Of a stretch of DNA of 64,000 nucleotides, positions 10,519 to 20,232 are shown piece by piece (the first letter of the stretch is position 1; every line of letters begins with the position of its first letter). The position numbers and the translations under genes are program-made. Source of the DNA: Enterovibrio coralii (GTDB taxonomy: Bacteria; Pseudomonadota; Gammaproteobacteria; Enterobacterales; Vibrionaceae); NCBI RefSeq assembly GCF_001559595.1, contig NZ_LNTY01000018.1, forward strand, positions 18,806-82,805, given 5' to 3'. The notes beneath the pieces were generated by a model, which ran no database searches, was not told where the DNA came from, and saw nothing but the letters and a program-made list of their open reading frames with translations.

Positions 10519-10895
10519 AACACTTTCCTTAATTTATGTCCTTGTGTGTGACGCTCCAGAGAGCTTAAATCCGTCAAAATAAGGAAGTAGGTCTCGCCAG
10601 TGAGACAGTGTTTACATTAGCGTATTATTTTCTTCTTAAATGAAGCCTTGTTGTTGAAATATTGAGAATAATGGGTCCGTCTGCCGTTCTGTTTAGTGCG
10701 TTGATTCTTGGTGAATTCTCATTATTGAGAGTGACTGTAATTGCACTTTAGGGAGAGGCCAATAAATGTTCTGTGTTGAAACCGTGTTGCTGAGACTTGT
10801 GATACGTTGTTTTCGTGGTTAAATGGCGGGTATTACCTTGCCGACTTGTCATAAAAGTTTGGTGATAAACAGAGCTTGTCTCGCATTTCAATATC
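10519..10895. other. Intergenic region between paralogue B and the glutaredoxin-like gene
   Basis: About 375 AT-rich bases. The first 150 are homologous to the upstream region of paralogue A and carry the palindrome at 10591-10606. No gene is supported in the rest; it should hold the divergent promoter for the downstream plus-strand gene. Confidence 0.5.
10591..10606. promoter_or_regulatory. GTCTC-N6-GAGAC palindrome upstream of paralogue B
   Basis: GTCTC 10591-10595, spacer GCCAGT, GAGAC 10602-10606, at the same 72-base distance from its start codon as the copy at paralogue A. The spacer differs from A while both arms are kept. Confidence 0.5.
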
Positions 10896-10908
10896 AAGAG
10901 GTATCTCT

Positions 10909-11136
10909 TTGAAGCGTATCGTGTTGTATACCAGTCGAAACTGCCCACATTGCCAAACAGCAAAGCAGTATTTCGACAGTAAAAAAATTGCTTATCGCCT
11001 GTGTGATGTTGGTTCGCCAAGGGGAAAGAAAGAGCATGCTGCATTGGGTGCTAGAGGTGTACCCGTGATCAAAATTGGCGATCAAATTCTTCATGGATTT
11101 TCATTAAAAGCGGTGGAGAAAGCCTTAAAATCCTGA
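10909..11136 (+). CDS. Glutaredoxin-family protein
   Basis: 75 residues with a thioredoxin-fold core: IVLYTSRNCPHCQTAK (CPHC redox motif near residue 12), then GVPVIKIGD with the cis-proline, and HGFSLKAVEKAL. This fits a small glutaredoxin/NrdH-like thiol oxidoreductase in the cytoplasm. Start TTG 10909 is chosen because AAGAGG (10896-10901) lies 7 bases upstream; an earlier TTG at 10876 adds 11 residues not typical of the family. It is 26 bases upstream of alaX and probably cotranscribed. The exact partner is unknown. Confidence 0.8.
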   Translation: MKRIVLYTSRNCPHCQTAKQYFDSKKIAYRLCDVGSPRGKKEHAALGARGVPVIKIGDQILHGFSLKAVEKALKS

Positions 11137-11162
11137 TTTAAGATAGACGCAAAGGAGTGCTT

Positions 11163-11810
11163 ATGTCTGGTGTGGTGGAAAAAGTTTTTTGGCAGAATCC
11201 GTATCTCACGCAATTGGAAGCGACGGTTTCAAGTGTCGATGGCTGTGTCATTACGCTCGATAAAACGATATTTTTCGCGTTTTCGGGTGGTCAGGAAAGT
11301 GATGCCGGCACGATTGGTGGCTTCGTTGTTGAGCAGGCTGAGAAGAAAGATACTCAGATTTTCTACACGTTGCCTGAGAACCATACCCTCAACCCCGGTG
11401 ATAGTGTTGACGTCGATATTGATTGGGCGCGACGCCATGCACTTATGAAACTCCATTTCGGGGCTGAATTAACCCTTTTGCTGATGATGAACAAATACCC
11501 AGATCTTGAAAAGATCGGGTCACATATCGGCGAATCCCGCTCTCGCATCGACTTCATGTTTCCTGAATCTATCTGCGCACAACTCCCTTGGCTTCAGAAC
11601 GCTCTCAACGACATCATCCACCAAAACCTTTCTATCGATAAAGGCTTCAGTGACGAAAAAGCGCAGCGACGTTACTGGAAAATAGACGGTTTTGAACCTG
11701 TCTCTTGTGGCGGTACCCACCTGCACACAACGGGCGAGATTGGCGCATTGAAGCTGAAACGAAAGAACATCGGAAAAGGCAAAGAGCGTATCGAAATCTC
11801 GCTTGCTTGA
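11163..11810 (+). CDS. alaX: Alanyl-tRNA editing protein AlaX
   Basis: A free-standing editing domain related to the AlaRS/ThrRS second additional domain; it hydrolyses Ser-tRNA(Ala) made in error. About 215 residues. The N-terminal AlaRS-like beta part has FAFSGGQESDAG. Zinc-site residues are seen in HALMKLHFGAE and in CGGTHLHTTGEIG (Cys and His). AAGGAG 11152-11157 places the start at ATG 11163 rather than the overlapping GTG 11157. It follows the glutaredoxin-like gene; arsR begins after a palindromic operator. Confidence 0.88.
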   Translation: MSGVVEKVFWQNPYLTQLEATVSSVDGCVITLDKTIFFAFSGGQESDAGTIGGFVVEQAEKKDTQIFYTLPENHTLNPGDSVDVDIDWARRHALMKLHFGAELTLLLMMNKYPDLEKIGSHIGESRSRIDFMFPESICAQLPWLQNALNDIIHQNLSIDKGFSDEKAQRRYWKIDGFEPVSCGGTHLHTTGEIGALKLKRKNIGKGKERIEISLA

Positions 11811-11844
11811 TGACATTGACCTTTAACGGTAAAAATTCTCTTTC

Positions 11845-11880
11845 ATATATGCCAAATCATATATATGATTTGGCATATAT
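11845..11880. promoter_or_regulatory. 36-bp perfect palindrome: probable ArsR operator
   Basis: The left half is ATATATGCCAAATCATAT and the right half is its exact reverse complement, with no spacer. It ends 25 bases before arsR ATG 11906. ArsR-family repressors bind such AT-rich dyads over their own promoters. A shorter CATATG..CATATATG motif recurs at about 12267-12288 just before the exporter gene and could be a second, weaker site. Confidence 0.7.
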
Positions 11881-11905
11881 TTTAATGTATTCAAAGATTG
11901 TCCTA

Positions 11906-12250
11906 ATGACGCCAGTCGATTTCTATAAATGCCTCGCGGATGAAACCCGTCTTAAAACTCTGATGTTGTTGAATCAGGAAGGCGAGCTATGCGTTTGCGA
12001 GTTAATGGCAGCCCTCGATGAAAGCCAACCCAAAGTCTCTCGACATCTCGCGCAGTTGCGTAAGTGCGGTTTACTCACCGATCGTCGCCAAGGCCAATGG
12101 GTGTTTTACCGCATTAATGAAAACCTGCCTGCTTGGACGAAAGAGGTGGTTGCATTAACGACCAAATCTAATCAGGTATTCCTTGAAGAAAGTATGCAAC
12201 GTCTTTGTCGTATGGGTGATCGCCCAACGCGCGCGGGTGCATGCTGCTAA
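11906..12250 (+). CDS. arsR: ArsR-family arsenic-responsive repressor
   Basis: About 114 residues with a winged helix-turn-helix: FYKCLADETRLKTLMLL, then ELCVCEL with the classical Cys-x-Cys arsenite-sensing motif in helix alpha-3, the recognition region ESQPKVSRHLAQLRKCGLL, and a wing DRRQGQWVFYRI. The C-terminus ends in GACC. It should repress its own gene and the arsenite exporter until As(III) binds. ATG 11906 fits the family start; ATG 11885 in the same frame is nearer the operator and less typical. The exporter follows after 47 bases. Confidence 0.88.
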   Translation: MTPVDFYKCLADETRLKTLMLLNQEGELCVCELMAALDESQPKVSRHLAQLRKCGLLTDRRQGQWVFYRINENLPAWTKEVVALTTKSNQVFLEESMQRLCRMGDRPTRAGACC

Positions 12251-12297
12251 AAATTTTAATTTAAGACATATGAAAAAACATATATATGAGGTGATAC

Positions 12298-13325
12298 ATG
12301 GGATTGTTTGAGCGCTATTTGTCTGTCTGGGTGGCGGCGTGTATCGCAGGTGGCGTCTTGCTGGGGAACCTTTTTCCGTCAGCATTCGCGTTTGTGGCGG
12401 ATTTAGAGTTTGTCCACGTAAATTTGGTCGTCGCGGTTCTGATATGGGTAATGATTTTCCCAATGATGGTTCAGGTGGATTTTGGTGCCATTAAAGACGT
12501 AGCAAAAAGCCAAAAGGTCTGGCACTGACGCTTGTCATCAATTGGCTTATCAAGCCCTTTACTATGGCGGCTCTTGGCTGGCTTTTCTTTAAAGGCGTCT
12601 TTGCTGACTGGGTCGATCCGCAAACCGCGAGTGAATATATTGCGGGGATGATTTTGTTGGGCGTTGCGCCTTGTACCGCCATGGTATTCGTTTGGAGCCA
12701 ACTGACCAAAGGGGATGCAAACTACACATTGGTTCAGGTATCGGTCAATGACCTGATCATGGTCTTTGCTTTTGCTCCGATCACGGCGCTGCTGCTGGGA
12801 GTCACCGATATTCAGGTACCTTGGGAAACGCTGCTGCTGTCTGTGGTGCTCTACGTCGTGCTGCCGCTCGTTGCGGGTGCGCTAATGCGCAAATACTTGC
12901 TGAATAAAGGTGATGAAGCACTGACGGGCTTTCTGGCAAACGTGAAGCCTTGGTCAATCATCGGATTGTTGGGCACAGTGGTATTGCTGTTTGGCTTTCA
13001 GGCGCAAACCATCGTTAGCCAACCGGAGACCATATTACTGATTGCCATTCCCCTTCTCATTCAAACCTATGGCATTTTCGCGATTGCCTATGGCTTAGCG
13101 AAGTGGATGAAACTGCCGCACAACGTTGCCGCACCGGCTGGCATGATCGGGACGTCAAACTTCTTCGAGTTAGCTGTTGCCGTGGCTATTTCCCTTTTTG
13201 GCCTTCATTCGGGGGCAGCCCTTGCGACAGTAGTCGGTGTATTGGTTGAAGTGCCAGTGATGCTTTCGCTGGTGTGGTTTGCGAATCGAACCCGTCATTG
13301 GTTTGATGTTGCCGCTGAGAAATAA
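12298..13325 (+). CDS. acr3: ACR3-family arsenite efflux transporter (frameshift near 12513)
   Basis: Ten-helix membrane protein of the BASS/ACR3 superfamily that exports arsenite. Family segments seen are [25 protein letters not shown], the [11 protein letters not shown]ys-containing motif, [12 protein letters not shown], and [20 protein letters not shown]. The frame changes in CAAAAGG at 12511-12517; one extra A restores [14 protein letters not shown] and a protein of about 342 residues. An assembly indel is likely. Regulated by the adjacent arsR; no arsC arsenate reductase was seen nearby. Confidence 0.87.
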
Positions 13326-13334
13326 AGATTCTAC

Positions 13335-13358
13335 GCCCCGATTCATCGGGGCTTTTTT
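13335..13358 (+). terminator. Rho-independent terminator after acr3
   Basis: Stem GCCCCGA (13335-13341) / TCGGGGC (13346-13352), loop TTCA, then six T. It ends the ars unit. Confidence 0.9.
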
Positions 13359-13535
13359 GTGCGTTCTTCTGTGTCTATGAATCTATGCGAAGACAAAAGT
13401 GGCGATTAGTGTGATTCGAATCGATTCCAGAAAGGAAAAATATCAATGAATTTCATGTAAGTAAGGGCATTGTCTCACTTTTTGTACTATCCATAAGTAT
13501 GCGGTGTCTGAAATCGGAGTGATTTAGGTGAAAGC

Positions 13536-15158
13536 ATGTTACTTATGACATATCGCTATACCAAATATATAGCGGTCCTTGTGGGGATTTTTTTCTCTGT
13601 ATTAATGGCTTGGGTTGTAGCCGATACAGAAAAAAAAGCCATCGTCTTTGAGTTTCAAAATGACATCGACAGACGCGCAGCTTCTCTTTCTAAAAGCCTT
13701 TTCACTAACTTTGAAGCCTTGCATTCCCTCGCGACACTATTTCGCAGTAATCCAGACACGGGCTACACACAATTTCAGCAAGAAGCTAGGCGAATCCTAA
13801 AGCGCCACAGAGAGATACAGGCTCTGGAATGGATTCCTGCGGTGAAAAAAGAAGAAAGGGAACGTTTTGAACGCGCATTTCAGGGCGAATTTCCGGGCTT
13901 TAAATTCACCGAGCTTTCTCCTGAAAGAGAAATGATCGAAGCGGGGGAAAGGGAAGAGTATTTTCCGGTGTATTTTATCGAGCCTTACATTGGTAACGAG
14001 AAAGCTTTGGGCTTCGATCTCACGGCGAATCCAGCCAGATCGGCAACACTTTATAACGTAAGGGATTCCGGTCATCCCGCCGCATCAGAAAGCATTACGC
14101 TGGTGCAAGAGACTTCAAATGAGAAAGCCTTTCTTGCCATGGTGCCGATTTATCGAGGGCCGATTTCTACGCTTCAAGACAGGCGCCAAAACCTCGAAGG
14201 CGTTGTGCTTGGTGTCTTCCGAATCCGAGACATTTTCATCGCTTCCCAACTTGGGGAACTGCCGCCAGAAATAGAGATAGAGATTATTGATGTCACCGAA
14301 TCCGCTAACGGTGACGTGCTTTACAAATATATGCCTGGGAAGGGCAAGCTTTTGATGTCCGGTTTGGATTACCAATCGGAATACATTAGTGTCTTGGGGC
14401 GAGAATGGTTCATGCGCGCTTCTGCTACACAACAGTACGTCGATAAAAAGCAAAGCTTGCTACCTATAGTCATTTTGTTAGGTGGCGTCGGTGTTACCTT
14501 GTTTTTTACGGCGTATATGCGCTTGGTATTTCGCCATGCTGAGCTGGTAGAAAAAGAAGTGATCGATAGAACGAGAGACCTTGACGAAGCCAACGACTCT
14601 TTGCGTCAATTAACCCAAAAAGACACCCTGACCGGGTTGTATAACCGTCGTTATTACGACAGTCAGATAGAGCAAGAATGGTCGAGGGCGCTGCGAAACC
14701 AATCACCCATTACCATCCTGATTTTTGACGTTGACCATTTCAAAGAATTTAACGACCACAACGGTCACTTGGCCGGAGACAATTGCCTAACCAAAATCGG
14801 CTTGTCCTTGAAGATGTCATTGCTACGCGCACAAGATGTTCTTTGTCGCTACGGCGGCGAGGAGTTTGTCGCGATACTCCCTGATACCACTGACCCCATC
14901 AGCGTTGCTGAAAAGTGCCGCAAACGCGTCGTTGAACTTGGGATTGAGCATCCTCAATCCTCTCAGGGGGTGGTGACCATCAGTGTGGGTTGCGCGCAAA
15001 TGGTACCAAGTCCAAATGTCGGTCATCATGATCTTTTCAATGCCGCTGATGAAGCACTGTATCAGGCAAAACTTGAAGGCAGAAACCGCGTGCAGATGGC
15101 TCCTAGTCGTCAGTTGCATTGTGTGGATGATGCCAGCTCGGACAAAAAATCCTCATAA
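13536..15158 (+). CDS. CHASE-domain diguanylate cyclase
   Basis: 540 residues. There is an N-terminal membrane helix (about 8-28), an extracytoplasmic CHASE sensor domain (about 45-290; REIQALEWIPAV, GFDLTANPARSATLYNVRDSG), and a second membrane helix (about 310-330). A short coiled linker leads to a C-terminal GGDEF domain with RYGGEEF (active-site variant GGEEF, 440-444). The RAQD at 431-434 is at the right spacing for the product-inhibition I-site. It should make cyclic di-GMP in response to an extracellular ligand, controlling surface or motile behaviour. No EAL domain is present. It starts at ATG 13536 after TTAGGTG. Confidence 0.92.
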   Translation: MLLMTYRYTKYIAVLVGIFFSVLMAWVVADTEKKAIVFEFQNDIDRRAASLSKSLFTNFEALHSLATLFRSNPDTGYTQFQQEARRILKRHREIQALEWIPAVKKEERERFERAFQGEFPGFKFTELSPEREMIEAGEREEYFPVYFIEPYIGNEKALGFDLTANPARSATLYNVRDSGHPAASESITLVQETSNEKAFLAMVPIYRGPISTLQDRRQNLEGVVLGVFRIRDIFIASQLGELPPEIEIEIIDVTESANGDVLYKYMPGKGKLLMSGLDYQSEYISVLGREWFMRASATQQYVDKKQSLLPIVILLGGVGVTLFFTAYMRLVFRHAELVEKEVIDRTRDLDEANDSLRQLTQKDTLTGLYNRRYYDSQIEQEWSRALRNQSPITILIFDVDHFKEFNDHNGHLAGDNCLTKIGLSLKMSLLRAQDVLCRYGGEEFVAILPDTTDPISVAEKCRKRVVELGIEHPQSSQGVVTISVGCAQMVPSPNVGHHDLFNAADEALYQAKLEGRNRVQMAPSRQLHCVDDASSDKKSS

Positions 15159-15341
15159 TTCAACGTTTGTGAGTTGTGCTTTGACGTCACAATAAAGTGT
15201 ATTGTTTGCGAGAATGTTATCACTTTGCATTGGGTGGTGTGACAAACATCGTTGAAATTTATGGATTAAATAAAGTACGTTGTATGCTTATACGAACACG
15301 AGCGAGTGTAAATAAAGTCAGAAACAAAAGCTGGGGGATAA

Positions 15342-15674
15342 GTGCTCTCTTTTTTCTATTTTGGGTTGGTGATGAATGTAGTCGCTGCGAGTTTAGTCGG
15401 CGGTTTTGATGCAGCTACTGGCCTTTTGGGTATGTCGCATTGGGTTGATTATGCGTTTGCTGTGGTGTTAATGCTCTGGGCAGGTTCTGCGTTCACATTG
15501 AGTATGCAGCAGAAAGGCGGTGAAGATGCCAACGTTACTGTGCGTTCGTCGGCGTCAATTGTTGCGAAAGTGAACGCTGATCCATCTCTATTTCTTAAGT
15601 TTTTCGTAGCAGGAATGCCAGCGTTTATCTTGTGTGTCGTTGTGGCATTTAGCAGTTTTACGCAGCCGTTTTGA
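15342..15674 (+). CDS. Small predicted membrane protein
   Basis: 110 residues with three hydrophobic segments (about 1-20, 33-53 and 85-105) and a short polar stretch QQKGGEDANVTVRSS. I do not recognise the family. GTG 15342 follows GGGGGAT; ATG 15372 is an alternative start. It sits between the diguanylate cyclase and the convergent helicase, and the 183 bases upstream hold no other gene. A perfect hairpin terminator follows, supporting a real transcript. Confidence 0.6.
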   Translation: MLSFFYFGLVMNVVAASLVGGFDAATGLLGMSHWVDYAFAVVLMLWAGSAFTLSMQQKGGEDANVTVRSSASIVAKVNADPSLFLKFFVAGMPAFILCVVVAFSSFTQPF

Positions 15675-15690
15675 TATAACGATTAAACGA

Positions 15691-15718
15691 AATAAAGGGC
15701 GCCTTTGCGCCCTTTATT
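15691..15718. terminator. Bidirectional terminator between membrane protein and helicase
   Basis: Arms AATAAAGGGCGC and GCGCCCTTTATT (12 bp, perfect) with loop CTTT; A/T-rich ends serve both strands. Confidence 0.85.
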
Positions 15719-15720
15719 GT

Positions 15721-16952
15721 TTAGCGTTTATTCGCACCAGACTTTTTCAGCAACTGACGCTTCAAACGGCGTTTTTCACCGCCGCGACCACCGCGCTTTT
15801 CGTGGTGCTCTCTGTCTGCATTGAGGTCCGGTTCAAATCCTTCCAGCCATTCTTGTGGCAATCGTTGGTCGATCAGGGTTTCAATCGCATTGAGCATGCC
15901 TTCTTCTTCACGACTTACCAATGAAATGGCGTTGCCTGACTTTCCAGCGCGGCCAGTGCGGCCAATTCGGTGAATGTAATCTTCTGGCTGATGCGGTAAT
16001 TCATAGTTGAAGACCGTATCGAGCGAAGGAATATCTAAACCACGCGCCGCCACGTCGGTTGCCACCAAGACCCTGACTTTGCCTTCTTTGAAGCCTTCGA
16101 GTGCGCGGTTACGTGCACCTTGTGTTTTTTCGCCATGAATCGCTTCGGCGGCGAGGCCGTCGAGCTTTAGCTCATTCGCCAGTGCTTCAGTGCTCTGGCG
16201 TGTTTTCGCAAACACCAGAACTTGTTGCAGATTGCGGCTTCCAATCAAGTAAGACAGCAGTTCGCGTTTACGCTTGCGGTCAACAGGGTGAACCATTTGA
16301 TTAACCGTATCCGCGGTGCTGTTGGCCGCAGCCACTTCGATTCGCACTGGGTTGTTCAGCAATCGATACGCCAAGTCCATCACTTGTTTTGGATAAGTGG
16401 CAGAGAAGAATAAGGTTTGACGTTCTGCTGGCATTTTTTTCATCAGACGTTTGATGTCAGAAATAAAGCCATATCCAACATGCGGTCAGCTTCATCAAGC
16501 ACCAACGCATCCAGACTGCTCAGGCTCAATGTGCCGATGTGCAGATGGTCGAGCAAACGGCCTGGTGTACCAACCACAATTTCAGGGCCTTTGGCGAGCT
16601 GGCTTTTTTGCGGATTGATATTCGCACCGCCATAAAGGGCAACACATCTTAGTGAGGTGTTTTGGCTGTACTCAGCCACTTTGTCGTAAACCTGTTGTGC
16701 AAGCTCTCGCGTTGGGGTAACCACGAGCACGCGCGTCGTTTTCTTCGCGCCATTTTCAAGAAGTTGGTGGATTAACGGCAAGGTAAATGCTGCTGTTTTT
16801 CCGGTACCTGTCTGCGCCGCACCCATTACGTCTTTGCCAGCAAGCACTTGTGGAATGGCTTGTTGCTGAATATCAGTAGGTTGTGAGTAGCCGAGAGAGG
16901 CCAGTGTCTCTTGCAACGTTGGGTGTAATAGCGAAAACGCGTTGTCAGACAT
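15721..16952 (-). CDS. DEAD-box ATP-dependent RNA helicase, RhlE-like (frameshift near 16470)
   Basis: RNA helicase with all core motifs: Q-motif region (FSLLHPTLQETL...PTDIQQQAIP), motif I AQTGTGKT, Ia PTRELAQQ, GGANI, TPGRLLDH, DEAD, SAT, VLVATDVAARGLD and HRIGRTGR. The C-terminal tail is basic (GGRGGEKRRLKRQLLKK), typical for RNA binding. ATG 16952 gives MSDNAFSLL. Just after the DEAD box the frame shifts at 16469-16470: a third G would restore MLDMGFISDIKRLM. The gene would then encode about 410 residues. Roles in ribosome assembly or RNA turnover are usual for the family; the exact member cannot be assigned. Confidence 0.87.
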
Positions 16953-17269
16953 GAATGTAAATCCGGTCACCAAAAAGGAGCGCGAGTTTATCAGAATGCT
17001 TGTCGATACCCAAGCAAGCTTAGCTGACCAGAGCAACAAGGTGTTTTGCTGGTCAAGCTACCGAGATAGAAAGGAAAAGTATGTACATAGTTGCCGAGAA
17101 AAAGCCGAGTAAATGCTTAACTTTGCGAATATAGGCATGCAAGGTGAACTGAAGGCAGCTAGCTTCCTGTAACTAGGGTGTTTTTGTTCTATGTTAAATA
17201 TGTTTACCCGAGTGTGTTGAGAGTCTCCATTTCTTCGCGCTGTGGTATGAGTAACGCGAGGACACCGCC
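16953..17269. other. Intergenic region between divergent helicase and GCS2-like genes
   Basis: 317 bases without a supported gene; it should hold both divergent promoters. No clear operator or riboswitch was seen. Confidence 0.4.
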
Positions 17270-18739
17270 GTGGGACAGAATGTTAATAAAACCACGTTTA
17301 GTGCAAACGATCACGAGCAGTTCGCTAAACAGCTTAAAGATGAGCTGGAGCAACTGGAAGCACTCATCGCAACACCGGGGTGGGGCGTTGGCGATTGTAC
17401 CTTAGGGGCGGAGCTAGAGCTCTACCTCACCGACAAAGACCATCGACCGTCTCATTGTAACCTCGAACTCCTTGATAAAGCCGCTGACCCCTTAATGACG
17501 GCTGAGATCAACCGCTTCAACCTTGAATACAACTGCCCTTACACCACCTTTACCGGTGCGCCGTTTACTTTTCTCAAAAAGCACATGGACGACCGTCTGT
17601 TGTCACTCCAAACCCTCGCACAAACCATGGGGGTTGATGTCACCCCGATTGGTATTTTGCCGACACTTCGGCAAGGTGATTTTGGGCTAGCGTCGATGAC
17701 AGATTTGCCGCGTTACCATGCCTTGACCGATATTCTTTGTGAGTCCCGTGGCGGGCCTTTTCACATCCGAATTCATGGTGCGGAAAGCTTAGAAGTCGAC
17801 GCTGACGACTTGACGCTTGAAGGAGCGAACACCTCGTTTCAAGTTCACTATCGCGTGAAACCGGATGAGTTTGCCGATTGGTATAACGGCATTCAGCTTG
17901 CATCCATCTTTACTCTTGCGATGGGAGCCAATTCGCCGATCTTTCTTGAGAAGAAGCTTTGGCACGAAACACGCGTGCCGCTGTTTAAGCAATCCATAGA
18001 TAGCAGGAATCAGTGCGGAATGAATTGGCATATCCCTGCGAGGGTATCTTATGGCAAGGGATATGTACGCAAGAGTGCTCTTGAGCTTTTTCGTCAGGGT
18101 GTGAGTCTTCAACCTGTTTTATTACCCGATGTCACTGACCGAGCACCCAAAGCCAGCAGTGGCCCGATATTGGATGCACTACGCCTTCATCAAAGCACGA
18201 TTTGGAGTTGGAACCGTGCGGTTTATGACGATGCCGATGGCGGTCATCTGCGAGTGGAACTCAGAAGCTTACCTGCCGGACCAACGACTATCGACATGGT
18301 GGCAAATGCGGCACTGTGCATTGGACTTGCGCATCACATGCGAGATGACCTTGACCGCTTGATGGATTTGTTGCCCTTTGAGTTTGCGAAGTACAACTTC
18401 TATCGAGCGGCGCAATATGGTGTGAATGCCAATATTCTGTGGGAATCGCCCAATGGCACACTCGAAGAATACGCCCTCGTGGATGTCTTAGCGAAGCTAC
18501 TTCCCGGTGTTGCAGACTCGTTGGTGGCTTTAGGGGTATCTCGCCAAGAAGCCGATATGCTGATGGTGGTTATCGAGCACAGACTCGCGAAAAGACAAAA
18601 TGGTGCAAGCTGGCAATTGAACACCTTGGTCGAGTTAGAAAGAAAGTACGATGCCAGAGAAGCGTTGAGCCGTATGTTTGGACTGTATCAAAAACAATAT
18701 TTATCAGGAGTGCCGGTTTCACAATGGCCGACTTTATGA
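17270..18739 (+). CDS. Glutamate-cysteine ligase family 2 (GCS2-like) carboxylate-amine ligase
   Basis: 489 residues related to the GCS2 family of ATP-dependent carboxylate-amine ligases. Conserved elements are LGAELELYLTD (acidic metal-binding strand), GGPFHIRIHGAESLEV, LAMGANSPIF and GGHLRVELRSLPAGPT. It differs from classical GshA, so the substrate need not be cysteine. GTG 17270 follows GAGGA. It lies 40 bases upstream of an AstE/aspartoacylase-like hydrolase on the same strand, so ligation and hydrolysis of an N-acyl or gamma-glutamyl compound may be coupled; that is inference. Confidence 0.82.
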   Translation: MGQNVNKTTFSANDHEQFAKQLKDELEQLEALIATPGWGVGDCTLGAELELYLTDKDHRPSHCNLELLDKAADPLMTAEINRFNLEYNCPYTTFTGAPFTFLKKHMDDRLLSLQTLAQTMGVDVTPIGILPTLRQGDFGLASMTDLPRYHALTDILCESRGGPFHIRIHGAESLEVDADDLTLEGANTSFQVHYRVKPDEFADWYNGIQLASIFTLAMGANSPIFLEKKLWHETRVPLFKQSIDSRNQCGMNWHIPARVSYGKGYVRKSALELFRQGVSLQPVLLPDVTDRAPKASSGPILDALRLHQSTIWSWNRAVYDDADGGHLRVELRSLPAGPTTIDMVANAALCIGLAHHMRDDLDRLMDLLPFEFAKYNFYRAAQYGVNANILWESPNGTLEEYALVDVLAKLLPGVADSLVALGVSRQEADMLMVVIEHRLAKRQNGASWQLNTLVELERKYDAREALSRMFGLYQKQYLSGVPVSQWPTL

Positions 18740-18779
18740 TGCGATAAAAAGCGCACACTGGTTTTTGCAAGGAATGAGA

Positions 18780-19790
18780 ATGAAGCTTCACGACGTGCCG
18801 TTGCCGACACAAGAAGAGTACGAGCGAGGAATGCTATCTTGGCTGGAAGCCCAGCGAGGTCCTGTTTGGGTTACGCTTCCGGGCACAAATGCAGACAGAC
18901 ACCGCGTCGTGGTGACTTTGCTCCATGGCAATGAACCTTCGGGCGTGAATGCGTTTTGGCATTTCGCATTGTCACCGCCAGCGTGCGCGGTGAACATCCA
19001 CTTTTGCATCGTAAACATCGACGCGGCCTTGAATGACCAGCCTTTTACGACACGCCATTTAGAAAATAAACCGGACATGAACCGTTGTTTTGGTGTGTCG
19101 GGTGACGATGCGAGTTATACCTTGGCCGCAGAGATTTTGTCTCGCATCGAAGCACTTGAGCCTGAAGCCGTCGTTGATATTCACAATACATCCGGCACCA
19201 GCCCAGCTTTTGCCGTCACCATTAATGATGACGAAAAACACCAGCAAATCGCTTCCTTGTTTACGGAACGTATGCTTTGCACCAGCGTTAGGCTTGGCGC
19301 TTTGATGGAGCAAACAATGGCACAAAGTCCGTTTGTCACCATCGAATGTGGCGGTGTGCAAGATCATAACGCTGTGGAAGTGGCCAAGAACGGCCTGCAC
19401 CACTTTATGACAGCAGAAAATTTGTTCTTGAATCACACGGGCTTTTGGCCGGTAGAGCGTCTCTATCATCCCGTGCGTGTCCAATTGAAACCGGATTTAA
19501 CGCTCTGCTATCACGATCGATTTGTTGAAGAATCGGATCTCACCTTACCGCCGGATATTGATCGCCACAATTTCGGTTGGATGGCGGCAGACAGTTTGAT
19601 TGGCTGGCTGGGAGAGCGTGGACTCGATGCGATGACGACCAATGATGGTGAAGGCAAGCATCCCATCTCTGATTTGTTCTATGAAAACGACGGAGAGCTT
19701 CGTTTAAAGCATCCTGCAAAGCTATTTATGATCACAACAAAGCATCATATTGCATTGTCAGATTGCCTATTTTATATGGTCGTTGATTAA
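18780..19790 (+). CDS. Succinylglutamate desuccinylase / aspartoacylase-family zinc hydrolase
   Basis: About 336 residues of the AstE/AspA branch of zinc carboxypeptidases. Zinc ligands are visible as HGNEPSG (His and Glu near 49-52) and DIHNTSG (His near 134). The catalytic Glu is in FVTIECGG near 188. Family members remove an acyl group from amino acids in the cytoplasm. AAGGA 18769-18773 supports ATG 18780; ATG 18774 is also in frame. No other arginine-succinyltransferase-pathway genes are nearby, so it is unlikely to be the true astE. It probably works with the GCS2-like ligase upstream. Confidence 0.82.
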   Translation: MKLHDVPLPTQEEYERGMLSWLEAQRGPVWVTLPGTNADRHRVVVTLLHGNEPSGVNAFWHFALSPPACAVNIHFCIVNIDAALNDQPFTTRHLENKPDMNRCFGVSGDDASYTLAAEILSRIEALEPEAVVDIHNTSGTSPAFAVTINDDEKHQQIASLFTERMLCTSVRLGALMEQTMAQSPFVTIECGGVQDHNAVEVAKNGLHHFMTAENLFLNHTGFWPVERLYHPVRVQLKPDLTLCYHDRFVEESDLTLPPDIDRHNFGWMAADSLIGWLGERGLDAMTTNDGEGKHPISDLFYENDGELRLKHPAKLFMITTKHHIALSDCLFYMVVD

Positions 19791-20232
19791 AGATGTAAAA
19801 GAAAGACTACATATACAGGCTGTCTAATTAAATTACAGGTGGGTGTTTCGTTTAAATTCGTTGCTATATTCACGATGTTTGAGAAAAATAGTTTTTCAAT
19901 TTTGTCCTTTAATTAATTTGGCGAATTTCTTATGTCAATCCTATGCTAATTAAACGTCAGATTTTGTCATTGCGTGCCAGATGCTTATCTTTTTGTGTTA
20001 TCACAAAAATATGAACCTTCTTTTGGTTTTTCACTAATACCTGCCTTTCGGTCAGTCATCTTTAAGTTTGATTTTTTTACGAATCAAATTGCACTTATTG
20101 GCCTTGGAGAGATTAAGACGATAACGTGTTGCCTTTCGAATAGCAAACGTACTCAAAATATTCCTATTACAATCTTCAGGTGGCTTAGGGATTTATTCGA
20201 ACTGAAGACGTATAACAAGGTTGGGGACGACA
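19791..20232. other. AT-rich intergenic region
   Basis: 442 bases with no gene I can support. A plus-strand open frame at 19974-20249 has no recognisable domain and no good ribosome site. Confidence 0.4.

Noticed and set aside
13466..13476. GTCTCA upstream of the diguanylate cyclase and again near 21200 upstream of the lipoprotein
   Set aside because: Single 5-6 base matches are expected often by chance and there is no paired GAGAC at N6.
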